Below the pieces are notes generated by a model, which saw nothing but the letters and a program-made list of their open reading frames with translations, had not been told where the DNA came from and made no database searches. This document shows, in pieces, positions 43,804 through 52,845 of a stretch of DNA of 64,000 bases; position 1 is the first letter of the stretch, and each line of letters opens with the position of its first letter. The DNA comes from Bosea sp. BIWAKO-01 (GTDB lineage Bacteria > Pseudomonadota > Alphaproteobacteria > Rhizobiales > Beijerinckiaceae): positions 186,001-250,000 of the forward strand of contig NZ_BCQA01000001.1 in NCBI RefSeq assembly GCF_001748145.1. Reading direction: 5' to 3'. A program made the position numbers and the translations under genes.

Positions 43804-45393
43804 TTACTTCGCGGCCGGGGACGACGCGTCGACCCAGAGATCCTCGTAGTACTGCAGAGCGAGTTCCGTCGCGTTGGGCTGCAGGCCCTTCAGCCAGGGC
43901 TGATAGGCCATGACCGCCTTATTGTAGTTGAAGAACCAGACCGGGGCGTCTTCATAGACGATGGCGTTGGCCTTCTTCAGCAGGTCGATGCGCTTGGCCG
44001 CATCGTCCGTCGCAGCGGCTTCGTCGATCAGCTTGTCGACCTGCGGATTCTTGTAGGTGGTGTAGTTGCAGGCGCTCTGGGGCGTCTGCGAGTAGAAGCA
44101 CTTCATCTGGGTCAGCGGATCGGGACCCGAGGTATTCGACCAGATATAGGCCTGGAAGTCGCCCTTCGAGACGATGCCGCCCAAGGCCGAGCCTTCGACC
44201 GGCTTGATCTTCACCTTGACGCCGACCTTGGCCAGCATCGGGATCACCGCCTCGACGATCGGAACGCCCCAGCTCTCGTTCGGGGAAGCGGTCCATTCGA
44301 ACTCGAAGCCATCGGGATAGCCGGCCTCGGTCAGGAGCTTCTTGGCCTTCTCGGGATTGAAGTCGTAGGGCTTCATGTCCTTGTCATAGGCCGGCGAGGA
44401 GAGCGGCAGCCAGCCGGTGGCGCGATAGGCCTTGTCACGAACGAGGCGCTTGATGATCAGGTCGCTGTCGATCGCGTGGTTGATCGCCTGGCGCACCCGC
44501 TTGTCGGAGAAGGGCTTGAAGTTCGGGTTCATGCCCATGTTGCGGGTGAAGACTTCCGCGACTTCCAGGATGCCCTGCTTCAGATTCGGATCGGCCTGAT
44601 AAGCGACATATTGCGTCGGCCCCAGGATCGAGACGTCGATTTCCTTGTTGCGGAAGGCGATGTCGCGGGCAGCCGCCTCGCCCATCGGCGAGATCACGAC
44701 CTTGTCGGCATAGGGCTTGCCGGCCTGGTAGAACTTCTCCCAGCGCTCCAGCACCATGCGCGAGCCCGGAACATGCTCGACGAACTTGAACGGGCCAAGG
44801 CCGATCGGCTTGTTGAAGAAATCGGGTTCCTGCGCTTCCTTGGCCGGGAAGATCGAGGTCGTCGCGGTGCGGAACAGGAAGCCGGGATCGGCCTTCTCGA
44901 TCAGCGTGATCTCGAGGGTGAAGTCGTCGATCTTCTTCAGGCCCGAGATTTCCTTGGCCTCGCCCTTCTGGAACTCCTGGGCGCCCTTGACGCGCCGGAC
45001 ATAGGCTGCGCCCGGATAGTTCTTCGTGGGATCCATCAGCCGGGTGTAGCTCCAGATGATGTCGTCGGCCGTCATCTTGCGACCGTTATGGAAGAGCGCG
45101 TCGTCACGCAGCTTGAAGGTATGCACCGTGCCGTCGGCCGAGGCGGTCACGCTCTTGGCGAGTTCCAGCACCGGCTTGTTGTTGGTCGAGTCCCACTTGT
45201 AGAGCGCGCGATGCAGCGCATTGCCGTAGATCTCGTCCTGGATCTGGTTCGAGACATGGCTGTCATTGCTGACGAAGGATGCGGCATAGGGCGCCGTGAA
45301 GCGGATCGTGCCGCCACGGCGCGGTTCCTGCGCCTGGGCCGAGAACGCCATCGTCAGCGTCAGGGCAGTGGTCAAAGCCAGTCGTTTCAACAC
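43804..45393 (-). CDS. peptide ABC transporter substrate-binding protein (SBP_bac_5)
   Basis: 529 residues from the GTG at 45393, which follows a strong GGGAGG. The signal peptide ends SAQAQE. SBP_bac_5 features: GGTIRFTAPYAASFVSNDSHV, DGTVHTFKLRDDALFHNGRKMTADDIIWSYTRLMD, and FSDKRVRQAINHAID. Its size and family point to di- or oligopeptides, or peptide-like compounds. A repeat element lies between it and the permease gene, typical of an operon that keeps binding protein mRNA in excess. Confidence 0.92.
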   Translation of the reverse strand: MLKRLALTTALTLTMAFSAQAQEPRRGGTIRFTAPYAASFVSNDSHVSNQIQDEIYGNALHRALYKWDSTNNKPVLELAKSVTASADGTVHTFKLRDDALFHNGRKMTADDIIWSYTRLMDPTKNYPGAAYVRRVKGAQEFQKGEAKEISGLKKIDDFTLEITLIEKADPGFLFRTATTSIFPAKEAQEPDFFNKPIGLGPFKFVEHVPGSRMVLERWEKFYQAGKPYADKVVISPMGEAAARDIAFRNKEIDVSILGPTQYVAYQADPNLKQGILEVAEVFTRNMGMNPNFKPFSDKRVRQAINHAIDSDLIIKRLVRDKAYRATGWLPLSSPAYDKDMKPYDFNPEKAKKLLTEAGYPDGFEFEWTASPNESWGVPIVEAVIPMLAKVGVKVKIKPVEGSALGGIVSKGDFQAYIWSNTSGPDPLTQMKCFYSQTPQSACNYTTYKNPQVDKLIDEAAATDDAAKRIDLLKKANAIVYEDAPVWFFNYNKAVMAYQPWLKGLQPNATELALQYYEDLWVDASSPAAK

Positions 45394-45536
45394 GTCAAAT
45401 CCTCCCAAATTTCCCGTTGATTTTTTTAGTGGCGCCCCCGGTTCGGGGGAGCGCCGGTCAGTCCCGTGCGGAACCTTACTTGGTTTTTCCGGTCTGTCTC
45501 CGTCGTCTAGCCGGCTGTCCCCGAGCAATTATCCGG

Positions 45537-47201
45537 TCAGGCTTTCTGCGCGGCGCGGTCGAACACGACCTTGCCGTTCAGGATGGTGAGATCGCAGCGC
45601 GTGTCCTTCAGGATCTCTTCGGGCGCTGCGGTCAAAAGGTTGCGTGAGAACACGGCAACGTCGGCGAGATAGCCCGGCACGAGCCGGCCCTTCACGGCCT
45701 CCTGCTTCTGCGAGAAGGCGCCGAATTCGGTATAGGCCTGCAGCGCCTCGTCGATCGAGACGCACTGGGCCTCGTCCATCACCGTGCCGCGCCAGGTCTT
45801 GCGGGTCAGCATGGTGTAGAAGTTCGGGAACGGATTGGGGTCGCAGACCGGCGCATCGCTGCCGGTCGCCGGCTTCAGGCCGAGATCGAACCAGGTCCGC
45901 AAGGGATAGCTCGACAGCGCCCGCTCCGGTCCGAGCACCTTCACATAGGCATCGCCGAAATCGTAGATGAAGACCTGCTGCGGGCAGGGATAGATGCCGG
46001 CGGCGACCATGCGCTCATGCTGCTCGGGCGTCGAGAAGCCGCAATGTTCGATGCGGTGGCGACGGTCCGGGTCGGGATGGGCGGCGAGCGCCTTCTCATA
46101 GGCCGTGATCAGCTGCTCGATCGCCGCATCGCCAATGGCGTGGCAGGCAAGCTGGTAGCCCTTCACATGGGCGTCCATGACCTGGCGCTCGCAATCCTCG
46201 TTCGAGAGCATCTGCACGCCGGTGGTCTTGTCCTCGCCGAGATAGGGCGCGTTCATCCAGGCGGTGCGGCCGCCGGCCGAACCGTCGAGGAAGAGCTTGA
46301 CCGCGCCGACCATCAGCATGTCGTCGCCGGAGCCGGAGATCAGGCCGGCATCGTAGCATTGCGGCACGATCGAGCGGCCCTCGTCGCCGAGCAGGGTCAG
46401 CCAGGTCCGCACCGGCAGGCGGCCGTCGCGCTTGGCGCGGTGATAGGCCGAGATCTCGCCAAAGGCGCCGCGCTGGCCAACCGCTGCATCCATGCAGCTG
46501 GTGATGCCGAGCGAGAGCAGATAATTGCCGCCACGTTCGATGCCCGCGACGAGGTCTTCCTCGGTCGGGCGCGGAATCGCGGCCCAGACCGGAGCGCGGG
46601 CATTCTCGGCCAGCATGCCGGTGAGCCGGCCGTTCTCCTGCTCGATCAGGCCGCCGGGCGGGGTCGGCGAGGCCTCGTCGATGCCCGCGAGCTCCAGCGC
46701 CATCGAATTACAGATCGAGACATGGCCGCAGGTCCGGATCAGCATGACCGGATTGTTCGGCGCGGCGCGGTCGAGCTCCTCGCGATAGGGATGCCGGCCG
46801 GTATCGAGCTTGGTCTGGTCGTAGCCGCGCGACAGGATCCAGTCGCCGGGCTTGGTGCCGGCGGCACGCTTGGCGATGGCATCGAGCAGGGAGGCGAGGT
46901 CGGGCGCGACCGCCGGGCGGGCGTCGACCCAGTCCCTGGTCATGCCGAGCGAGACGAGATGCAGGTGGGAATCGTTCAGGCCGGGCGTGGCGAGCCGGCC
47001 CTCGAGATCGATCACCTTGGTGCCTGGGCCGATCAAGGCGGCGATCTCGGCATCGCTGCCGGTGGCGAGCACCCTGCCCTGCCAGATCGCCAGGGCCTCG
47101 ACGATGCCGTCCTCGCGGCCGCACCAGATCGGGCCGTTCCTGAGGACGAGATCGGCCTGCAGCCGGGCGCGGTTAGCCGGGGTTTGAGCGGAGAGCGTCA
47201 T
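45537..47201 (-). CDS. amidohydrolase family protein (YtcJ-like)
   Basis: 554 residues. Metal-dependent amidohydrolase fold: LNDSHLHLVS after the beta-sandwich, LACHAIGDAAIEQLITAYE and HRIEHCGF in the barrel, and the end-strand TGSDAPVCDPNPF with the catalytic Asp. This Amidohydro_3 group includes N-substituted formamide deformylases. No signal peptide. Within the peptide cluster it probably cleaves an N-acyl or formyl group from the imported compound. Substrate unknown. Confidence 0.88.
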   Translation of the reverse strand: MTLSAQTPANRARLQADLVLRNGPIWCGREDGIVEALAIWQGRVLATGSDAEIAALIGPGTKVIDLEGRLATPGLNDSHLHLVSLGMTRDWVDARPAVAPDLASLLDAIAKRAAGTKPGDWILSRGYDQTKLDTGRHPYREELDRAAPNNPVMLIRTCGHVSICNSMALELAGIDEASPTPPGGLIEQENGRLTGMLAENARAPVWAAIPRPTEEDLVAGIERGGNYLLSLGITSCMDAAVGQRGAFGEISAYHRAKRDGRLPVRTWLTLLGDEGRSIVPQCYDAGLISGSGDDMLMVGAVKLFLDGSAGGRTAWMNAPYLGEDKTTGVQMLSNEDCERQVMDAHVKGYQLACHAIGDAAIEQLITAYEKALAAHPDPDRRHRIEHCGFSTPEQHERMVAAGIYPCPQQVFIYDFGDAYVKVLGPERALSSYPLRTWFDLGLKPATGSDAPVCDPNPFPNFYTMLTRKTWRGTVMDEAQCVSIDEALQAYTEFGAFSQKQEAVKGRLVPGYLADVAVFSRNLLTAAPEEILKDTRCDLTILNGKVVFDRAAQKA

Positions 47202-47270
47202 GGAAACTCCGAAATCCTGTAAGGCCTATGGTCCGAACGTCACGCCGGAGGCCAAGCCCCCGGCCGGGCG

Positions 47271-48743
47271 CTAGATGTCGTCGAGCGGGAAGATCGGCCG
47301 GCGGACGCTCTTGTAAGGGCGTTCCTTGAAATTGCGCGTCGCGAGCGCGCCGGTGTCGACCTCGACCACCTCGCGGGCGATCGGCTCGAAGGCGGCACGG
47401 AAATGCTGCATCGACTTGACGATGACAGTCGATTTCCGCGTCGGGTCGACGCCGAGCGAGGTGAACTGCGCGAGGTCGGTGGCCTGGCCGTTATGGGTGA
47501 TGATGATGAGCTCGACGCCGCCGATGCGCAGCATGGCGCTGAGCCCGTAGCTGCGCCAGGCGCCGCCGCCCATCGGGCCATAGGCGATGAAATGGCCGTC
47601 GGTGATCGAGACGACGCGGCCGGTGACCTCGAGCGGGCCGCCGCCCATGCTCGGGTCGACCTTGCCGCCGAGCATCAGCGTCACCGTGTTGCCGACGCCG
47701 GCAGCCTGCGCCTGCAGGGCGGCCTCGCCGTCGCAGATCGCGTGGAAAGCGACATTCTCCAGGCCCGACGCCAGGACCGCGCGCAGCAGGTTCGTGGCAT
47801 CGCCATAGGCGCCCGCACCGGGGTTGTCGGAATAGTCGGAGATCACCAGCGGCTTGCCGGGCTTCCCTTCGCCAGCTTTCGCCTTCGCCATGGCCTCGGC
47901 CAGCGGCGTGAAATGGATCGAGGAGAAATGCCGCTGCTCCCAGGCATAATCCATCAGCTCTTCGGCGATGGCCTGGGCTTGCTTCCGGTCATTGGCGGTG
48001 ACGACGACGGAGGGGCCGATATCGTGCACGTCGGCCGAGGAGAACCCGGCCTGGACGCTGACGACCAGCGCCTCGCCCTTGGCCTCGATTTCGTCGCCGC
48101 GGCGCAGCAGCTCCTTGAACGGCGGGGAGGTCGTGCGCCCACCATCGAGAGCGTAGAGGATTGGCCGGCGGGCAACCGCGGCGGTCGGCGTGATCTCGCC
48201 ATCCATCGCCTTCTGCAGCAGCTCGGCCGCCTGCCAGGTCCGCTCATACTGGTCGATATGCGGATAGGTCCGGTAGGAGATCAGCGCGTTGGCGCTGTCG
48301 GCCATCAGCTCTGTCAGCGTCGCGTGCAGATCGAGCACCGCGACGACCGGGACGGACGGGCCGACCTTGGCGCGGATGCGGGACAGCAGCTCGCCCTCGC
48401 CGTCATCGGAGCTTTCCGTCGCCATGGCGCCATGGAGATGCAGCAGCACGCCATCGACGCCGGCACAGGCCGCGACGATCTTGCCTGCGCACAGTTCAAA
48501 GGCCGCATCGGTGACGCGGCCTGAAGGATTGGCATGGGCGACGATTGGGTGGGTGAGGCTCCAGCCGAACTTCTCGGCCGCCTCGAAGGCTGCGCCGAGC
48601 GAAGTCCGCGTGCCGCTGAAAGCCGGGGGAATCTCGTTGTCGAGATAGAGGCCGGCGTTGCGAAAGACCTCTTCCCCGGTGAGCTGAACACTGAATGTGT
48701 TCGTCTCATGCATGAACTCTGCGACCAGAACCCGTCGTGCCAT
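47271..48743 (-). CDS. M81 family metallopeptidase (MlrC-like)
   Basis: 490 residues. It opens RRVLVAEFMHETNTFS, the signature of MlrC, the peptidase that finishes degradation of the cyclic peptide microcystin. Further landmarks: LLHLHGAMATE, VAVLDLHATLTELM and VISDYSDNPGAGAYGDATNLL. Homologues are widespread and mostly process other peptides. Its place in a Dpp/amidohydrolase cluster fits intracellular peptide breakdown. Confidence 0.9.
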   Translation of the reverse strand: MARRVLVAEFMHETNTFSVQLTGEEVFRNAGLYLDNEIPPAFSGTRTSLGAAFEAAEKFGWSLTHPIVAHANPSGRVTDAAFELCAGKIVAACAGVDGVLLHLHGAMATESSDDGEGELLSRIRAKVGPSVPVVAVLDLHATLTELMADSANALISYRTYPHIDQYERTWQAAELLQKAMDGEITPTAAVARRPILYALDGGRTTSPPFKELLRRGDEIEAKGEALVVSVQAGFSSADVHDIGPSVVVTANDRKQAQAIAEELMDYAWEQRHFSSIHFTPLAEAMAKAKAGEGKPGKPLVISDYSDNPGAGAYGDATNLLRAVLASGLENVAFHAICDGEAALQAQAAGVGNTVTLMLGGKVDPSMGGGPLEVTGRVVSITDGHFIAYGPMGGGAWRSYGLSAMLRIGGVELIIITHNGQATDLAQFTSLGVDPTRKSTVIVKSMQHFRAAFEPIAREVVEVDTGALATRNFKERPYKSVRRPIFPLDDI

Positions 48744-48863
48744 AATCCTCGTGTCCCTCCCGGACCCTTTTCGACTCTTTTTAACGGTCGTTCGGGTCTA
48801 TGCCAGTTGTGTACAGCATGCGCTCCCTGCGTGGAGCGCCTGCCGTTCGTCGCAAGCGCGGCC

Positions 48864-49991
48864 TTAGGCCGCGCGGCTGCGCTCGATTTCGCCCTTGCCG
48901 GGGGCGCCGTCTTCGGCCCGCGCATGGGCTTTGCCGAAGCGGTTGGCGAGGAAGGAATCAAGCGTGATCTCTTCCTGACGGACGAAGCCCTGCTGCGGCA
49001 GCGCGCCCTGCGCCAGCATGTCCAGCACCGCGCAGATGCCCGAGGCCGTGGTGATCTGGATGGCGCTGCGCGTCACGCCGCCGACGGTGGCGCTGTAGAC
49101 CTTGTTGGCATAGGTCTGCTGCAGCAGGCGGCCATCCTTCATGCCGCTGACGGTGACGAAGATCACGACAACGTCCTGCAAGGTGCTCGGCAGGGCGTTC
49201 TCGAAAATGTCCTTCAGCACGTCGCGGCGGTCGGCCAGGCGCAGGTCCTGGAGCAGCGCCTTCATGATCGCGCAATGGCCGGGATAGCGAATCGTGCGGT
49301 AGTTCAGCGTCCGGACCTTGCCGGCCAGCGTCTCGCAGAGCGTGCCGAGGCCACCCGAGGTGTTGAACGCCTCATAGGTGACGCCGTCGAGCGAGAATTC
49401 CTCGCGCTCTTCCATCGCCGGGACGAGGGTCAGCTCGCCGTTGACGACCGCTTCGCAGGGTTCGCAATACTCGTTGATGACCCCGTCCGTGCTCCAGGTC
49501 AGGTTGTAGTTGAGCGCGTTGGAGGGGTATTGCGGCAAGGCGCCGACGCGCAGCCTGAGGCTGTCGAGCGCGTCGAAATCACGCGCCAGATCGGCGGCGA
49601 CGATCGAGATGAAGCCCGGCGCCAGGCCGCATTGCGGGATAAGGGCCGCCTTCGCCGTCTTGGCGAGTTCCTTGACGCGCCTCGTGCTGGCGACGTCCTC
49701 GGTCAGGTCGAGATAATGGACGCCAAGCGGGGCCGCCACTTCGGCGATCCGCGTCGTCAGATCGAAGGGGGCGGCGCTCAGCACGGCGAAACGGCCTTCG
49801 AGCAGGGCGGTCAGCGCTTCCTTGTCGGCGATGTCGACCTTGCGGGTCGAGACCGTGGCGCTGGTGCGGATGCCGGCGAGCTGCGTCTCGGAGCGGTCGG
49901 CGACCGTGACGCGGTAATCCCCGCTGCTGCCGAGCATGTCGGCGATGGTCTGGCCGATCTTACCCGCGCCAATAACGACGATTTCCTTCAT
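48864..49991 (-). CDS. saccharopine dehydrogenase family protein
   Basis: 375 residues. Rossmann start IVVIGAGKIGQTIADMLG with the Sacchrp_dh_NADP arrangement, then LTEDVASTRRVKELAKTAKAALIPQCGLAPGF and a C-terminal Sacchrp_dh_C-like part (NYRTIRYPGHCAIMKALLQD). Members of this family act on amino-acid adducts; a lysine-pathway role is possible but unproven. It is first gene of the minus-strand cluster and divergent from an Lrp regulator that probably controls it. Confidence 0.87.
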   Translation of the reverse strand: MKEIVVIGAGKIGQTIADMLGSSGDYRVTVADRSETQLAGIRTSATVSTRKVDIADKEALTALLEGRFAVLSAAPFDLTTRIAEVAAPLGVHYLDLTEDVASTRRVKELAKTAKAALIPQCGLAPGFISIVAADLARDFDALDSLRLRVGALPQYPSNALNYNLTWSTDGVINEYCEPCEAVVNGELTLVPAMEEREEFSLDGVTYEAFNTSGGLGTLCETLAGKVRTLNYRTIRYPGHCAIMKALLQDLRLADRRDVLKDIFENALPSTLQDVVVIFVTVSGMKDGRLLQQTYANKVYSATVGGVTRSAIQITTASGICAVLDMLAQGALPQQGFVRQEEITLDSFLANRFGKAHARAEDGAPGKGEIERSRAA

Positions 49992-50079
49992 TGTGGCGCT
50001 CCGTGCGTTCGTTGATGCCCTATGCTGGCTGACGATTTCGTCGAATAGAAGCGGCCATCACGACGATTCATATGGGATT

Positions 50080-50098
50080 TTACGGCGTTCTGCCGTAA
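50080..50098. promoter_or_regulatory. TTACGGC inverted repeat, likely Lrp/AsnC operator
   Basis: TTACGGC (50080-50086), spacer GTTCT, GCCGTAA (50092-50098). It lies 12 bases before the Lrp-type start and about 90 bases from the divergent dehydrogenase start, the expected place for autoregulation plus control of the neighbour. Confidence 0.6.
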
Positions 50099-50110
50099 GT
50101 ACTCAGCATT

Positions 50111-50542
50111 ATGCCGATCGACCGCACAGACAGACAGCTCCTCATCCTGTTGACCGAGAACGCCCGGGCGCCCGTGGCCGAGCTCGGCCGCCAGCTCGGC
50201 CTCTCGCGCACCACGGTGCAAAGCCGGATCGAGCGGCTGGAGCGGCGCGGCGTCATCACCGGCTACACGGCGCGGCTCTCCGACGAGCATGAGCGCGGGC
50301 AGGTCAAGGCCCATGTCCTGATCACCGCACTGACCAAGCTCGCTCCCAGGGTCGAGGCGGAGCTGCGCCGCATTCCGGAGGTCCGGACCCTGCATTCGGT
50401 CAGCGGCCATTTCGACATGATCGCGATCGTGATCGCGCCATCGATCGGCGAACTGGACGAGCTGATCGACCGGATCGGTGCGCTCGACGGTGTCGAGCGG
50501 ACGATGTCGTCGATCATTCTCTCGACACGCGTCGAGCGCTGA
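50111..50542 (+). CDS. Lrp/AsnC family transcriptional regulator
   Basis: 143 residues. N-terminal HTH (DRQLLILLTENARAPVAELGRQLGLSRTTVQSRIERLERRGVITGYTARLS), then the RAM ligand domain (QVKAHVLITALTKLAPRVEAELRRIPEVRTLHSVSGHFDMIAIV). Such proteins sense amino acids. Divergent from the saccharopine-dehydrogenase-like gene, so it is the natural regulator of the peptide cluster that follows it on the minus strand. Confidence 0.92.
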   Translation: MPIDRTDRQLLILLTENARAPVAELGRQLGLSRTTVQSRIERLERRGVITGYTARLSDEHERGQVKAHVLITALTKLAPRVEAELRRIPEVRTLHSVSGHFDMIAIVIAPSIGELDELIDRIGALDGVERTMSSIILSTRVER

Positions 50543-50634
50543 GCCCTCGCCTGCTCGCGGCAATCGCGCGCTCGTATCCCGCCACAATCGGGCGTACACT
50601 CACGGCCAGGGGAAAACTGCGGTGGGAGAAGAAG

Positions 50635-50859
50635 ATGGCAGGTGACGACCGTCGGCCACGCGTCTGGCATGACGTACACAGCGTGCAGGAGGCCCCGCGC
50701 GAAAGGCAGAAAGCCAGCGGGCGAATCGCAGCGGAAGAAGCTGCGGCACGCAAGAAGATCGAGGCCTTGCGAGCACAGAGACTGGCGAAGGAAGCGGCAG
50801 AAGCTCCACCCGAGCCCAAGCCGGCCGCCCGCAGCAAGCCCAAGGCGACAGTGCCCTAG
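50635..50859 (+). CDS. small charged, helix-forming protein
   Basis: 74 residues, preceded by GGGAGAAGAAG. Very rich in Arg, Lys, Ala and Glu: ERQKASGRIAAEEAAARKKIEALRAQRLAKEAAEAPPEPKPAARSKPKA, a single long charged helix followed by a Pro/Lys tail like that of nucleic-acid-binding or ribosome-associated small proteins. A direct repeat overlaps its stop codon and a terminator follows. Family not recognised. Confidence 0.6.
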   Translation: MAGDDRRPRVWHDVHSVQEAPRERQKASGRIAAEEAAARKKIEALRAQRLAKEAAEAPPEPKPAARSKPKATVP

Positions 50860-50895
50860 GTCCGACAGCGTCCTAGGTCCGACAGCGTCCTAGGT
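50855..50895. repeat. 17-base direct repeat, 2.4 copies
   Basis: Unit CCTAGGTCCGACAGCGT at 50855-50871 and 50872-50888, with a partial third (CCTAGGT) from 50889. The first copy contains the TAG stop of the preceding small gene, so slippage would alter only the UTR. Confidence 0.85.
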
Positions 50896-50909
50896 TCGGC
50901 CGATATTCG

Positions 50910-50964
50910 ACCCCGGAGCCATCGAACGCCGCAGGGCCTTGCGATGGAGCCGGGGTTTTTGTTG
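50910..50964 (+). terminator. Rho-independent terminator
   Basis: ACCCCGG and CCATCG (separated by AG) pair with CGATGG and CCGGGGT around a 17-base loop, followed by TTTTTGTTG. It ends the transcript of the small charged protein. Confidence 0.75.
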
Positions 50965-51012
50965 TGCCGGGGCTGAGAGGCGCGTGCCGCTCGCCTCGAT
51001 TCGCCGAAGCGT

Positions 51013-51636
51013 TCAGGCCTGGTCGAGCCAGTCCGTCAGCAGCCCGATATCGGCCTGCGACAGGCCATGCCCCGCCGGCAGGATGCGGTGCTCGACCGTC
51101 GCACCATTGCCCGACAGCGTCACAGCAAGCCGTCCGGCATCAGATGCCGGAATGATCGGATCCTGCGCTCCCGACAGCATCAGCACCCGCTTGCCGGAGA
51201 GATCCGCCGCTGGCGGCTCCTTGAAGGGCGACATCGCCCGCAGCAGCGCCGCCCCGGCCAGCACCTCGGGGCGCAGCAGCAGCAGGCTCGCCGCGATATT
51301 CGCCCCGTTCGAGAAGCCGACGGCAATCGGCGCGGCAAGACCATAGCGGCGGCGCGCGTCCTCGATGAAATCCGCCAGCTCATGGGTGCGGCGGCGCAGG
51401 TCGGCCTCGTCGAAGACGCCTTCGGCGAGCCTGCGGAAGAAGCGCGGCATGGTGCCTTCCAGCACCTGGCCCCGCGGCGAGAGCAGGGCGGCGCCGGGCG
51501 CGACCATGCGGCCGAGCGGCAGCAGGTCATGCTCGTTGCCGCCGGTGCCATGAAGCAGCAGCAAGGGCTTGCGGGCGGCATCGCTGCCCGGCTCGAAGGC
51601 ATGGATGAAGGGTGTGGTCGCGACAGCGTCCAGCAT
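51013..51636 (-). CDS. MhqD-like alpha/beta hydrolase (phospholipase/carboxylesterase family)
   Basis: 207 residues, no signal peptide. Fold start LLLLHGTGGNEHDLLPLG, nucleophile GFSNGANIAAS, Asp in LSGAQDPIIP, His in LPAGHGLSQ. It belongs to the small carboxylesterase family that includes Bacillus MhqD, associated with hydroquinone stress. It lies 81 bases downstream of the MhqO-like dioxygenase gene, in the same direction. Confidence 0.87.
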   Translation of the reverse strand: MLDAVATTPFIHAFEPGSDAARKPLLLLHGTGGNEHDLLPLGRMVAPGAALLSPRGQVLEGTMPRFFRRLAEGVFDEADLRRRTHELADFIEDARRRYGLAAPIAVGFSNGANIAASLLLLRPEVLAGAALLRAMSPFKEPPAADLSGKRVLMLSGAQDPIIPASDAGRLAVTLSGNGATVEHRILPAGHGLSQADIGLLTDWLDQA

Positions 51637-51717
51637 GGGTCACTCCTCGATAACGGCAGGGAACGGCCCTGCCCCGTCAGCGCGACGAGGCAGGGCGTGT
51701 TGCTTGGTCAGGTGTCG

Positions 51718-52650
51718 TCAGGCGAGTTCCGGCAGCACGGCCTCGATACGGCTGCGCTGCGCCTCGTATTGCGGCGGCAGCTTCAGCGCCTGGCCGAGGC
51801 TGTCGCTCGCCTCGTCGATGCCGAAGCCCGGCACGTCGGTGGCGATCTCGAAGAGGACCCGGCCGGGCTCGCGGAAATAGACGGAGCGGAAATAGTTCCG
51901 GTCCCGCTGCTCCGTGGCGCGGATGCCATGGTTCTCCTTGAGGCGGAGCACCATCGCGGCCTGCTCGGCGTCCCCCGCCGCCCGGAAGGCGATATGGTGC
52001 ACCGAGCCTGCGCCCTGGCGCGCCGGCAGGAAGCCGCCGGCGGTGCGCAGGTCGACAATCCCACCAAACGCAGCTCCCTCAGTCCGGAAGCGGGTCACGC
52101 TTCCTTCCCTGGCGATCTCGGCAAAGCCGAAGATGTCGCTGAGGATCGCGCCGGTCGGCGCCGCATCCTCGAGCAGCAGGCTGACCGAGTGGAAGCCGCG
52201 GATCGCGTGCTCGGCCGGAATCGCGCCGCCCGTCCAGGCCGGCTCGGCGGCAATGCCGGGCAGGCCGATCAGTGCAAGCCGCATCCCGTCCGGATCCCGG
52301 AAGGGCAGCACGGTTTCGCCGAAACGCTTCTGCGGCGCCTCATGGGCGACGCCAAGCTCGACGAAGCGATGCGTCCAGTAGCCGATCGCCCCCTCCGGCA
52401 CGCGAAAGGCGGTTTCCTGCGTCTCGCCGACGCCGAGTCGGCCCGGAGCCGCATGCTCCCAGGGAAAGAAGGTCAGGATCGTGCCAGGCGAACCGCCCCC
52501 GTCGCCATAATAGAGATGATAGCTGCTCGGATCGTCGAAATTGACGGTCTTCTTGACCAGGCGCAGCCCGAGCACGCGTCCGTAGAAATCAAGGTTGCGG
52601 CGCGCGGGGCCGGAAATGGCGGTGACGTGGTGGATGCCGTTGACCTGCAT
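51718..52650 (-). CDS. MhqO-like ring-cleaving dioxygenase (VOC family)
   Basis: 310 residues from the ATG at 52650 with GGAGGACAG upstream. Two vicinal-oxygen-chelate modules: metal ligands His in GIHHVTAI and in SVHHIAFR, Glu in VLFEIATDV; paired modules are visible at GFHSVSLLLED. Bacillus MhqO/MhqE and E. coli-like relatives open substituted hydroquinones. Followed by the MhqD-like hydrolase, with the MhqP-like DoxX gene divergent at 52846. Confidence 0.88.
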   Translation of the reverse strand: MQVNGIHHVTAISGPARRNLDFYGRVLGLRLVKKTVNFDDPSSYHLYYGDGGGSPGTILTFFPWEHAAPGRLGVGETQETAFRVPEGAIGYWTHRFVELGVAHEAPQKRFGETVLPFRDPDGMRLALIGLPGIAAEPAWTGGAIPAEHAIRGFHSVSLLLEDAAPTGAILSDIFGFAEIAREGSVTRFRTEGAAFGGIVDLRTAGGFLPARQGAGSVHHIAFRAAGDAEQAAMVLRLKENHGIRATEQRDRNYFRSVYFREPGRVLFEIATDVPGFGIDEASDSLGQALKLPPQYEAQRSRIEAVLPELA

Positions 52651-52845
52651 GGCCTGTCCTCCGGAAGGGCTTGAGGCGAGCGCCTCGTTCCGGCCAAAGA
52701 TCGGAGTGCGGCAGGCAAAGCGCCAGCCCGAAGACATTGCATGGAAGCAATGAATATCTTGGCATCTAACAATTTGCATTGCAGACGGGAGAGGGCATTT
52801 TCAGTGCCGAGACCAACCCGGTCCCCTGCTCCTGGAGATGCAATC

